From contig NC_022664.1 in NCBI RefSeq assembly GCF_000485905.1, forward strand, positions 682,001-746,000: a DNA stretch of 64,000 bases, in the 5' to 3' direction. Position numbers and translations under genes: made by a program. The notes beneath the pieces were generated by a model that saw nothing but the letters and a program-made list of their open reading frames with translations, searched no databases and was not told the DNA's origin. This stretch comes from Spiribacter curvatus (lineage in GTDB: Bacteria; Pseudomonadota; Gammaproteobacteria; Nitrococcales; Nitrococcaceae). Of this stretch, positions 26,374-34,877 are shown piece by piece. Position 1 is the first letter of the stretch; every line of letters begins with the position of its first letter.

Positions 26374-27167
26374 TCCCGACGCAGCCAGTCACGGGGTGGA
26401 TTGCGCAGCGAGCGCTCGCTGAAGATGCGGCTCGGCAGACCGATGTCGTAGTCCGAAAACCGGAACTGCGTCAGGGTATAGCCGCCCGTGTCCAGATCCT
26501 CCATGCGCACTTCCGTGCCGGTCGGGTAGCCGTCGATCGTCTCGACCTCGGCGACGACCATGCGCCGATAGACCTCGCCGTCCTCACGCTGGTATTCGGT
26601 TCGCATCGGCAACAGGGTGTCGCGATCGATCCGGGTGCGGTAGCGCGCGAAGGCCACGTTATCCGGATCCTTGGGTGTGCTCTCGATGATGTAGTGATCG
26701 TCGGTGGTCTCGATCAGCGTGTGCCGGTCCGCCTCGGTCCCGCGCCCGGAAATATCCTCGTAGTAGAAATGCGAGCCGACAAAGCTGGTGCGTTTGTCAC
26801 CGGCGGCAATCCGGTTGATCAGATCCAGGGCCGGCAGATAGAGCCAGCGGTCATCGGACTCTCCGACATGCTTTTCCACCCGAAAGACGGTGCCGCGGAT
26901 ATCCGCGGGTCGACTGAAGACCACCAGGTATCGTTGATCGCCGCCATCGGCAACATCCTGGCGTAGCAGGGTGAACTGGCGGCGCTGCCGGCTCCCATCG
27001 CCATCGACAATCGTCATACGCGCGGCCGAGCGCCCGTCATCACCCGCATAGTAGGAAGCGATGTTGGCCGCCTCAACGATCTCGCTGGCATTGCTCATCT
27101 GCGCGTGCGCCGCTCCTGTCGAGAGCCCCGCGATCAGCAGCAGGGAGAGTCTCAGTGTCTTTCTCAT
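26370..27167 (-). CDS. Outer-membrane lipoprotein-sorting protein (LolA-like)
   Basis: This 265-residue protein has a signal peptide (MRKTLRLSLLLIAGLSTGAAHAQ). The LolA/LolB-like half barrel includes GDDGRSAARMTIVDGDGSRQ, YLVVFSRPADIRGTVFRVEKH and DDRWLYLPALDLINRIAAGDKRTSFVGS. This COG2834-type family is habitually encoded next to MMPL/RND pumps and is thought to carry a lipid across the periplasm. It overlaps both neighbours by 4 nt. Confidence 0.85.
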   Translation of the reverse strand: MRKTLRLSLLLIAGLSTGAAHAQMSNASEIVEAANIASYYAGDDGRSAARMTIVDGDGSRQRRQFTLLRQDVADGGDQRYLVVFSRPADIRGTVFRVEKHVGESDDRWLYLPALDLINRIAAGDKRTSFVGSHFYYEDISGRGTEADRHTLIETTDDHYIIESTPKDPDNVAFARYRTRIDRDTLLPMRTEYQREDGEVYRRMVVAEVETIDGYPTGTEVRMEDLDTGGYTLTQFRFSDYDIGLPSRIFSERSLRNPPRDWLRRE

Positions 27168-29764
27168 CGGGAGTCCTCCGTTGCGTCGGGCACCGTCGAT
27201 GCCCGATCGGGCATGAGCCGGCGCCGGCCGAGTGTCATGATGGCGGGCAGCAGGACGATCGAGGCGAGTGCCGATGCCGCCATGATGCTCGCCAGAAAGA
27301 TGCCCACCGTGTTGTAGGGCACCAGCGGCGCCGCCAGCAGGGGCAAAAAGCCAATGGCGATGACAATCGCGTTGCGGCTGATCGCCCGCGCTGGCTCGCC
27401 GAACATGTGGCGCATGCTCTCGGTGAAGTTGCCAGTCCGCCGATAGTACTCACGGCTGCGCTCGATGAAGTGGATGGCGAAGTCCACCGACAGCCCCAGC
27501 GTGAGCGATGACAGCACAGCGATGGGCATGTCATAGGCCTTGCCGATCAGCCCGATCACCCCGTAGATGATGGCGATCGTGACCGTGAGCGGCACCATCG
27601 CCAGCAGCCCGAAACGCAGCGAGCGGAACAGCACCAGCATCATCAGCGCCACCATGACCCAGGCGATGGCGAGGCTCTGGGCCATGCCCTTCACCATCGC
27701 GTCCTGCCAGACCACGTTGATATAGTTCAGACCACCCCAGCTCATCTGCACACCCGCCGGTAGCGGATTGGCCGCCACATACGACTGTGCCCGGTCGATG
27801 ACCGCCTGCATGTCCTGGTTATCGCCGCTGGTGAGCTGGACCCAGAGGTTCGCGGCCTGATAATCCGGCGTCACCATCCGCCAGAGATCATGGGGACGAT
27901 GCGAGCCCTGGAAACTGAGCAGGGTCTGAGCCACCGCCCGGCGCGAATCCGGAATCCGGTAGTCGGCTTGTTCGCCGCTGCGCAGCTCGCGATAGACGGT
28001 GCGGACCAGGTCGGTGATGCTGTTGACCTTGCCGACCTCCGCCGACTCGACAAGCGCCGCCTCGAAGTCGCCGATGTAGCGCAGCATCTCCGGACGCTGG
28101 AAGTAGTTGAGATCCCCCCGGGTCTGATCAATCACGGTGAGCAGCTCCTTCCAGTAGGGATAGCTCGCGTCGCCGGCCTCGAACAGCCGATCGGAGACCG
28201 CTGAGCCCAGCGCCTCCAGCTCGGCGTCGAAACGCTCGGTTTCGGCGCGGGCCCGATCACGCAGCTGTTGCCAGTCGCCGGCGATCGCCACGCCGTCCTG
28301 GTCGGCCTCATCGAGCAGTCGCTGGACCTGCGTGCGGAAGCGCGCCGGTGCACCCTCGCCGACGTCGGACTCAAGGCGCAGGTAGGCACTGTAGGTGCCG
28401 GCAAAATGGTCATTCAGCACCCGGTCCGCCACCCGAATGGGGTGGTCGGACTGGAACCACCGGGTTGGATTATCGTTGACGGTGATCTGGCTGATGCCAT
28501 AGGCGCCAATGACAATGGCGATGGCGAATACACTCACCACCAGCTTGGCCCGGCTGATCGCGACGCCACCAAGTGCCTGCAGGCTCCGCGCAAGGGGTGT
28601 ATGGGCCGGGTCGCGACGCTGTCCGGCTGTCTGCATGGCCTTGAGGCGCTCGGGCTTGAGGCACACCGCATAGGCGGGGATGAAGATCACCGTGAGGACG
28701 AACGCGAGCAGGATGCCAGCGCCGACGAACAGGCCGAATACCTGCACCGGCGGGATCGGTGTGAAGGCCAGCGAGGCAAAGCCAATACCGGAAGTGATCG
28801 AGGTGTAGAACATGGGCGTGAACAAATGGCCCATGACCTCGCGCATCGTCTCGCGGGCGCCGCGCTCAGGACGATAGCGATCGGCGAACTCGGAGATGAT
28901 ATGCACCGAGTCCACCACCGCGATCGGCATGAGGAAGATGGGGATCATTGAGCTCATGATATGGACCGTAAAGCCCATCCCAATCAGTGCCCCCATGGTG
29001 GTCAGGACCACCGCGAACGCCATCAGCATGGGGGCGATCACCAGCGTGACCGAGCGGAAGAACCACACCATCAGCGCGAATATCACCAGCGCAGCCAGTG
29101 GTGCGGAGATCGCCATCTGAGTGAACATCTCCACGCCGAAGGTATCCTCGGCCACCGGCAGGCCGGTGATATGGAAGCGGTCGTCGGTGTCGAGCCCATC
29201 AATCAGCGCCTCGATCTCGCCGGCGATGCGATGACTCTGATCCTTGGCCTCGATGGGCACGTAGAGCGCGGTGGCCTCCCCATCGCCGGAAATCAGCGTG
29301 TCGCGGAAAAGCGGCAGATCCAGTGTTGCCTCGCGTATCCGATTGGCCTCTTCCTGCGTCTCGGGCGGGCTGTTCAACATCCACTCAAAGCGGATCGTAC
29401 CGGGCTCGCCCTGCTCAATGTTGTCGACGGTCGCCAGCGAGAGCAGGTCACGGCGGATGACACCGTCAATTTCGGCGATTTCCCCGCTCAGCGCATGGAT
29501 GGCCGACAGTGAGCGCGGGTTGAAGACCCCTGGATCGGCGCGCTCGTTGACCACACCGACAACGATCATGTCGTGGAGGTTGAACTGCTCTTTGATGGCG
29601 TTATGCCGGACGCGATCCGCCTGATCCGCCGGGAGCATATTTTCCGGATCGGTGTCGATCTGGATGAGCGGGATCAGCGCCGTTCCCACCAGCGTTAACA
29701 GCAGGGTGGCAAGAAAGATCATGCGCGGGTGGTTCATGGCGAGGCTGGCGATCCGACGACCCAT
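27164..29764 (-). CDS. MMPL/RND superfamily exporter
   Basis: This 866-residue pump has twelve predicted transmembrane helices in the 1+5+1+5 RND layout. A TM helix at residues 15-35 is followed by a periplasmic loop of about 180 residues, a block around residues 210-370 (IFALMVWFFRSVTLVIAPMLM), a second loop, and a block near 700-850 (LSSLTLGLSVDFAIHFIERSREY). The G-x-x-x-D-x-x-I-H sequence is typical of MMPL/HpnN proteins. With its LolA-like and barrel partners it could export a lipid (for example hopanoid) or a hydrophobic compound. Expression is probably controlled by the divergent ArsR gene. Confidence 0.87.
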   Translation of the reverse strand: MGRRIASLAMNHPRMIFLATLLLTLVGTALIPLIQIDTDPENMLPADQADRVRHNAIKEQFNLHDMIVVGVVNERADPGVFNPRSLSAIHALSGEIAEIDGVIRRDLLSLATVDNIEQGEPGTIRFEWMLNSPPETQEEANRIREATLDLPLFRDTLISGDGEATALYVPIEAKDQSHRIAGEIEALIDGLDTDDRFHITGLPVAEDTFGVEMFTQMAISAPLAALVIFALMVWFFRSVTLVIAPMLMAFAVVLTTMGALIGMGFTVHIMSSMIPIFLMPIAVVDSVHIISEFADRYRPERGARETMREVMGHLFTPMFYTSITSGIGFASLAFTPIPPVQVFGLFVGAGILLAFVLTVIFIPAYAVCLKPERLKAMQTAGQRRDPAHTPLARSLQALGGVAISRAKLVVSVFAIAIVIGAYGISQITVNDNPTRWFQSDHPIRVADRVLNDHFAGTYSAYLRLESDVGEGAPARFRTQVQRLLDEADQDGVAIAGDWQQLRDRARAETERFDAELEALGSAVSDRLFEAGDASYPYWKELLTVIDQTRGDLNYFQRPEMLRYIGDFEAALVESAEVGKVNSITDLVRTVYRELRSGEQADYRIPDSRRAVAQTLLSFQGSHRPHDLWRMVTPDYQAANLWVQLTSGDNQDMQAVIDRAQSYVAANPLPAGVQMSWGGLNYINVVWQDAMVKGMAQSLAIAWVMVALMMLVLFRSLRFGLLAMVPLTVTIAIIYGVIGLIGKAYDMPIAVLSSLTLGLSVDFAIHFIERSREYYRRTGNFTESMRHMFGEPARAISRNAIVIAIGFLPLLAAPLVPYNTVGIFLASIMAASALASIVLLPAIMTLGRRRLMPDRASTVPDATEDSR

Positions 29765-29793
29765 GTCCGCTCCTCATCAGAAAGTGGCGGACA

Positions 29794-29822
29794 ACTATAT
29801 GCCTATGTGCTCATATAGTAAA
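29794..29822 (-). promoter_or_regulatory. Promoter of the RND operon with embedded inverted-repeat operator
   Basis: On the minus strand, TTTACT (29822-29817) and TATAGT (29799-29794) are separated by exactly 17 bp. A perfect 7-bp inverted repeat, CTATATG (29795-29801) and CATATAG (29812-29818), fills the spacer and touches both boxes. A dimeric regulator bound here would block the promoter. The divergent ArsR-family gene begins 68 nt away and is the obvious candidate. Confidence 0.6.
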
Positions 29823-29886
29823 CCAGTGAACATTCCGTTATCGTAGCGATCCAGATCCAAGCAATCACCAACGCAGGAGCGGCTCA

Positions 29887-30222
29887 ATGGCCGATGTTGA
29901 CGCGCAGCAATCCGAATCGATGGAGCTGATCGCCCACACCTTCCGCCTCCTCGGCGATGTGCAGCGACTGGGGATTCTCCACTGCCTTCAGTCCGGCGAG
30001 CAGACAGTGGGTGAGATCGCCGCGCAGACCGGGGCGAGTCCGTCCAACGTCTCCAAGCATCTGGCGACACTGCGCGCCAGCGGCCTGGTCGGGCGTCGAC
30101 AGGCCGGTAACTGGGCGTATTTCGAGATCACCGCGCCGTTTATCTTCGACCTTTGTGACATCGTCTGCAGCGGCGCGCGCGAGCGCCTCGAACGGGAACG
30201 GGCCAGCCTGCCCACGCGCTGA
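29887..30222 (+). CDS. ArsR family winged-helix regulator
   Basis: This 111-residue ArsR/SmtB-type repressor has the winged helix FRLLGDVQRLGILHCLQSGEQTVGEIAAQTGASPSNVSKHLATLRASGLVGRRQAG; the recognition helix is SPSNVSKHLATL. No CxC arsenic site is present in the recognition helix. Two Cys remain in the last helix (FIFDLCDIVCSGA), which could be redox- or sulfur-responsive as in BigR/SqrR relatives, though the spacing differs. It is divergent from the RND operon and probably regulates it and itself. Translation starts after GCAGGAG. Confidence 0.88.
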   Translation: MADVDAQQSESMELIAHTFRLLGDVQRLGILHCLQSGEQTVGEIAAQTGASPSNVSKHLATLRASGLVGRRQAGNWAYFEITAPFIFDLCDIVCSGARERLERERASLPTR

Positions 30223-30293
30223 GCCGTCATATCGGTTCAACTTGCGGTATACTGAAGGATTATACGCAATGCAGCCGCCGAGGGACGTTGCGC

Positions 30294-31364
30294 ATGGCCG
30301 ATCACCCAGCCGGTTCACCACGGACTGAGTCCGCGATTCGCGTTGATGCCGCGACCAAATCATTCGAGCGCGGGGTCAAGGCCGTCGACGCCGTGGATCT
30401 GGATGTCGGCGCCGGCGAGTTCTTTACCCTGCTCGGGCCCTCGGGCTGTGGCAAGACGACGCTGCTACGGTTGCTCGCGGGGCTTGAGCAACCCGACAGC
30501 GGCCGGATCACCATCGGTGGGCAAGTGATGGACGGCGTACCGCCGCATCGCCGCAGCGTCAACACCGTTTTCCAGTCCTATGCCCTGTTCCCGCACCGTA
30601 ATGTCCGTCGCAATATCGGCTTTGGCCTGGAGATGCAGGGAGTCGATCCAGCGGCGGTGGCGGCGCGCACCCATCGGATCGCTGAACTGATCGGCATCGA
30701 CGCATTGCTTGACCGCGAGGTGGCTCAGCTCTCCGGCGGCCAGCGCCAGCGCGTGGCACTGGCACGGGCGTTGATCAACGAACCCGACGTACTGCTGCTC
30801 GATGAACCCCTGTCAGCCCTTGATGCGGATCTGCGTGGTCGCCTGCAGCTCGAGCTCAAGCGACTCCAGCGGCAGTTGGGAATGACGTTTGTCTTCGTCA
30901 CCCATGATCAGGAGGAGGCGATGGTGATGAGTGACCGGATGGCGGTGCTCAACGCCGGGCGCATTGCTCAGGTCGGCACGCCGGATGCGATCTACGAATC
31001 CCCGTCGGCGTTATTCGTGGCGCGCTTCATGGGCCATGAAAACCTTGTTCCCATTCACGGGCGGGATGGCGACGGGGTTGATACCCCGCTCGGCCGACTC
31101 GAGGGGCATTTCGGCGACGGTGACCACCTGCTGCTGCGCCCGGAGACGATCCGGCTCGATGACGAGGCCGACACCGCGCCCAACCGCCTCGAGGCAACGG
31201 TCGAGGAGCGCCTCTATCGCGGCGAGACCACCGAGTACCGCCTCTTCTGCGACGGGCTGCGGCTGCTCGCAAGCTGCGCCAATCGTGGCCAGCCCGGCTA
31301 TCGTGTGGGCGAGCGTATCCGGATTGGTGTGTCGCCGCGCGGCACGGCCACCGTTTCGGACTGA
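30294..31364 (+). CDS. potA: Polyamine ABC transporter ATP-binding protein
   Basis: This 356-residue ATPase has Walker A GPSGCGKTTLLRLLAG, Q-loop FQSYALFPHRNV, signature LSGGQRQRVALARAL, Walker B LLLDEPLSALD, H-loop FVTHDQEEAMVMSD, and a TOBE regulatory domain after about residue 235. The gene order ATPase-permease-permease-binding protein matches potABCD. ATG 30294 with GAGGGA 8 nt upstream is preferred to TTG 30288. TATACT near 30248 could be a -10. Confidence 0.9.
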   Translation: MADHPAGSPRTESAIRVDAATKSFERGVKAVDAVDLDVGAGEFFTLLGPSGCGKTTLLRLLAGLEQPDSGRITIGGQVMDGVPPHRRSVNTVFQSYALFPHRNVRRNIGFGLEMQGVDPAAVAARTHRIAELIGIDALLDREVAQLSGGQRQRVALARALINEPDVLLLDEPLSALDADLRGRLQLELKRLQRQLGMTFVFVTHDQEEAMVMSDRMAVLNAGRIAQVGTPDAIYESPSALFVARFMGHENLVPIHGRDGDGVDTPLGRLEGHFGDGDHLLLRPETIRLDDEADTAPNRLEATVEERLYRGETTEYRLFCDGLRLLASCANRGQPGYRVGERIRIGVSPRGTATVSD

Positions 31365-31375
31365 GGTCGACTGGA

Positions 31376-32266
31376 TTGTCCAGCCTGCGTCGCGATACCC
31401 GTTTTCTACTCGCCACCACCGCCCCCGGGGTGTTTTTCATTGTCGTCTTTCTGGTACTGCCCAGTGCCTATCTGGTGGCGATGGCGTTTCTCAGTAATGG
31501 CGCCTATGGGCTGCCGACACCGCCGCTCAGCCTGCAGTCGTTCCGCGAACTCGCCGGTTTCGGCTTTCTGGGCTGGAGCCCCGGTAATCTATACACCCTG
31601 ATCCGCTCGGTCTGGCAGAGCCTGCTGGCGACTGCCATTGTCATCCTGATCGCCTATCCGGCGGCCTACACCATCAGCCGGCAACCGGCGCGCTGGCGCC
31701 CCCTGATGCTGCTCGCCATTGTCGTGCCCTCCTGGACGAACCAGGTCATTCGCTCGGTGGGTTGGATGAACATCCTCGCCCCCGGCACACCGGTCTCGGA
31801 TCTGGCGGTATGGATTGGCCTCACAGAGCCGCAGATGGGGCTCTTCCCCTCGCAGTTCGCGGTGATTGTGGGCCTGGTCTATAACTTTCTGCCGTTCATG
31901 GTGCTGCCGCTTTATGCCGCGTTTGAACGGCTCGATACCGAACAGGTCGAGGCCGCCCGCGATCTGTTCGCCTCACCGGTGGGCGTGTTCCGGCATGCCG
32001 TTTTCCCGCAGACCCTGCCTGGACTGATGGCGGGCACCGTACTGGTGGCGATCCCGGCGTTTGGCATGTATGTGGTCACCGAGCTGCTCGGCGGCGGCAA
32101 GGCGACGATGATCGGCAATCTGGTGGCGCGGCAGTTCGTACAGGCGAGCAACTGGCCCCTCGGCGCCGCCGGCGCGATCATCATGATTGTCGTCACCCTC
32201 ATCGGGCTCAAGGTACTGCGTGATCTGGGCCGGCGCCTGGGCGGTGACCGGGAGGTGCTGCTGTGA
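31376..32266 (+). CDS. potB: Polyamine ABC transporter permease
   Basis: This 296-residue permease has six helices. The N-terminal helix is APGVFFIVVFLVLPSAYLVAMAFL, and the EAA loop EAARDLFASPVGVFRHAVFPQTLPGLMAGT contacts PotA. WTNQVIRSVGWMNIL is typical of PotB/PotH permeases. The start is TTG 31376, as no ATG occurs before the first helix. Its end overlaps potC by 4 nt (GTGA). Confidence 0.9.
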   Translation: MSSLRRDTRFLLATTAPGVFFIVVFLVLPSAYLVAMAFLSNGAYGLPTPPLSLQSFRELAGFGFLGWSPGNLYTLIRSVWQSLLATAIVILIAYPAAYTISRQPARWRPLMLLAIVVPSWTNQVIRSVGWMNILAPGTPVSDLAVWIGLTEPQMGLFPSQFAVIVGLVYNFLPFMVLPLYAAFERLDTEQVEAARDLFASPVGVFRHAVFPQTLPGLMAGTVLVAIPAFGMYVVTELLGGGKATMIGNLVARQFVQASNWPLGAAGAIIMIVVTLIGLKVLRDLGRRLGGDREVLL

Positions 32267-33060
32267 AGGGGGGCGCGCTGCATCACGGGCTGCGGGTGTT
32301 CTGGTATCTGTTGCTGGTGTTCCTCTATGCGCCGCTCGCGGTGGTGGTGTTTTTCTCGTTCAACGCCATTAATTCGTCGGCACGGTTCGCCGGGTTCTCG
32401 CTAACCTGGTACGAACAGCTCTTCAGCAACGATGAGATCATTGCCGCGCTGCTCAACACCGTGTTCCTCGCGCTGACATCATCACTGATCGCGATTGTCA
32501 TCGGCGGAATGCTGGGCTACGGCTTCTATCGATATCGCCTGCGGCGGCTCAGCTGGCTGATCTGGTTGATTTATCTGCCGATGGTCATGCCGGATATCAT
32601 TTTCGGCATCGCCGAAATGATCTTTTTCATCGCCATTGATCGCAGTCTTGGCATTCTGGCGCCGGGCCTTGGAACGATGATCATCGCCCATGTGACCTTT
32701 CAGGTTCCTTTTGTGGCGCTGCTCGTGAACGCGCGGCTGCTGGCCCTGGATCCGCAGCTCTTCGAGGCGGTACAGGATCTCTATGCGTCACCCTGGCAGC
32801 GGGTCCGCTTCTTTCTCCTGCCGGTGCTCGGGCCGGCGATCGTCTCCAGCTTTCTGCTGGCGCTGACACTGTCGATCGATGATTTCGTGATCAGCTTCTT
32901 CACCGCTGGCCCCGAGAGCACAACGCTGCCGATCTATATCTGGAGCGCGATCAAAAAGGGTGTGACGCCAGAGGTCAACGCCATCGCAACCATCATGATC
33001 GGTAGTGTGTTCGTCGTCGCCCTGATCAGCCTTTTCGTCCAGCGCCGACCGTCGGCGTGA
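32263..33060 (+). CDS. potC: Polyamine ABC transporter permease
   Basis: This 265-residue permease has six helices, the PotC-like periplasmic segment FNAINSSARFAGFSLTWYEQLFSN, and the EAA loop EAVQDLYASPWQRVRFFLLPVLGPAIVSS. SIDDFVISFFTAGPESTTLPIYIWS is a strong PotC/PotI signature. The start codon is GTG 32263, overlapping the potB stop. Confidence 0.92.
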   Translation: MKGGALHHGLRVFWYLLLVFLYAPLAVVVFFSFNAINSSARFAGFSLTWYEQLFSNDEIIAALLNTVFLALTSSLIAIVIGGMLGYGFYRYRLRRLSWLIWLIYLPMVMPDIIFGIAEMIFFIAIDRSLGILAPGLGTMIIAHVTFQVPFVALLVNARLLALDPQLFEAVQDLYASPWQRVRFFLLPVLGPAIVSSFLLALTLSIDDFVISFFTAGPESTTLPIYIWSAIKKGVTPEVNAIATIMIGSVFVVALISLFVQRRPSA

Positions 33061-33086
33061 TCACCCACTCAAGGGAGTCCGTAATC

Positions 33087-34160
33087 ATGACCCATCGCAT
33101 CGCAAGGACGGGCCTGCTTGCCCTCAGTCTGGCTGGCGTGGCGGCGCCGGCCGCCGCCCAGTTCGAGGGCGAGACGCTCTATCTTTTCAATTGGTCGCAG
33201 TATATGGATCCGGCCATTATCGAGCGGTTTGAGGATCGCCACGACGTGGAGGTGGTCCGCAACTACTTCAATTCCAACGGCGAGCTGTTCGCCAAACTGC
33301 AGGCGGGTGGCGACAGCCAGTACGACGTGATCGTCCCGTCCAACTACTATGTTCCGCGGCTGATCAACAGCGATCTTGTTCAGCCGCTGGATCACGAGCA
33401 GCTACCCAACCTCGATAACCTGATGGATACGTTCATCGATCCGGCCTTCGACCCGGGCAACGCATATACCGCAGCGTATCAATGGGGGACGACGGGACTG
33501 GTCTACGACCAGGCGGCGCTCGGCGATGTCCCGGCGAGTTGGTCGGTGCTGTTCGACCCGGCAGTCAACGCCGATGCCCCGTTCGCGGTGCCGGAAGACG
33601 CTCAGGTGAGTCTCGGCGCGGCCTGTGCCTATCTTGGTCACGGCTATGACTGCATCGAGCGCGATGAGCTCGAGCCCGCCGCGCGGCTGATTCTCGAGTC
33701 GAAACAGCGTGATAATTTCGCCGGTTTCGTTCAGGGCACGCCGATTCTCCAGCAGTTAGTGCGTGGCTCCGTCGCCGCCGGCATGACCTTCAACGGCGAC
33801 TTTGTCTTCTATAAGACGGAGGATCCGGAGGGCTTCGAGGACATCCGGTATGTCATCCCGGAGGAGGGCGCCGAGCTGTGGGTGGACAACATGATGATCC
33901 CGGCCAATGCCCCCAACCCCGAGCTGGCGCATGCTTTCATCAACTACATCCTGAGTGCGGAGGTCGGCGCGCAACTCTCCAACTGGAATTATTACTCCAG
34001 CCCCAACGCGGCTTCCCTACCCATGCTTGATGCGGTGCTCCAGGAGCCGCCGATCACCCCGACCGACGAGGAGATGGACCGGCTTACGTTCATCCCCAGC
34101 CTTGAGGGCGATGCGCTGCAGTTCGTCCAGCAGATCTGGCGCGAGGTGGAGTCGCGCTAA
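33087..34160 (+). CDS. potD: Spermidine/putrescine-binding periplasmic protein
   Basis: This 357-residue binding protein has a signal peptide (to about residue 24, APAAAQ). LYLFNWSQYMDPAIIERFEDRHDVEV opens the mature domain, and QYDVIVPSNYYVPRLI and YQWGTTGLVYDQAAL line the ligand cleft. VDNMMIPANAPNPELAHAFINYIL is the typical late block with the polyamine-binding Asp. The start was chosen for AAGGGAG at 33071 and the signal peptide. Specificity (putrescine or spermidine) cannot be told from sequence alone. Confidence 0.9.
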   Translation: MTHRIARTGLLALSLAGVAAPAAAQFEGETLYLFNWSQYMDPAIIERFEDRHDVEVVRNYFNSNGELFAKLQAGGDSQYDVIVPSNYYVPRLINSDLVQPLDHEQLPNLDNLMDTFIDPAFDPGNAYTAAYQWGTTGLVYDQAALGDVPASWSVLFDPAVNADAPFAVPEDAQVSLGAACAYLGHGYDCIERDELEPAARLILESKQRDNFAGFVQGTPILQQLVRGSVAAGMTFNGDFVFYKTEDPEGFEDIRYVIPEEGAELWVDNMMIPANAPNPELAHAFINYILSAEVGAQLSNWNYYSSPNAASLPMLDAVLQEPPITPTDEEMDRLTFIPSLEGDALQFVQQIWREVESR

Positions 34161-34166
34161 CTGCGC

Positions 34167-34877
34167 CTAGTCGCCCGGCGTCAGCGGCTGGTCTGCCGTT
34201 CCCATGTAGAGGATGGCGGTCAGCGGCAGGCGGCCGAAGGTCAGGTCCCCGCGGCGGTTGATCCCGCGGGGACCCAGGCCCGTAAAGGGCCCCGCGACCA
34301 GACCGGCGTTTTCGAGTGCTGTCCGGAGCTCGTCGGGCCGGATGAAAAGCGCTGGGTCGTGTGTTCCCCGTGGCAGCAGACGCAGGATGTCCTCGGCAAC
34401 GGTGATCGTTGCAAAGCGGGCCAGCGGGTTGCGATTGATGGTGTCGAACAGGAAACGGCCGCCCGGCTTCAGCACCCGGTGTACCTCCGATAGCACCTGT
34501 CCGAGATCCTGCACGTGTTCGAGCACGTCGACGCAGACCACGGCGTCGTAGCGAGCGTCGGAGTAGGGGAGCGACTCGCCGACGCCCACATCGTAATCGA
34601 TCGCCCGGTTGTTTCCGCGGGCATGCGCTCGGGCCGCCTCGATCGCCTCGGTGGCCGGGTCAATGCCGGTGACACGGGCGCCGCGATCGGCGAGCGCCTC
34701 GGCCATGAACCCGCCGGCACAACCGAGGTCGAGCACCGTCTGTCCGGCCCAGTCGAACTGTCGGTCCATCCACGAGAGCCGGCCGGGGACGAGGTTTTTC
34801 AGGGTTCGCACCCAGCGGATTTCATCCGACCACCACTGATCGGCAACTGCGTCGTAGATCTCCAGGTTATTCCGCAT
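34167..34877 (-). CDS. UbiG-like class I SAM-dependent methyltransferase (second copy)
   Basis: This 236-residue protein resembles UbiG: VLDLGCAGGFMAEALADRGARVTGID (SAM motif I and post-I), FDTINRNPLARF, and LLPRGTHDPALFIRPDEL. The N-terminus differs (NNLEIYDAVADQWWSDEIRWVRTLKNLVPGRLSWMDRQF) and lacks the FDQDADDWWDPNGPFAPLH block of the ubiG at 9067. A methylation of a quinone or another phenol is possible. It overlaps the ICMT-like gene by 11 nt, so the two methyltransferases are co-expressed. It converges on potD with only 6 nt between. Confidence 0.82.
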   Translation of the reverse strand: MRNNLEIYDAVADQWWSDEIRWVRTLKNLVPGRLSWMDRQFDWAGQTVLDLGCAGGFMAEALADRGARVTGIDPATEAIEAARAHARGNNRAIDYDVGVGESLPYSDARYDAVVCVDVLEHVQDLGQVLSEVHRVLKPGGRFLFDTINRNPLARFATITVAEDILRLLPRGTHDPALFIRPDELRTALENAGLVAGPFTGLGPRGINRRGDLTFGRLPLTAILYMGTADQPLTPGD

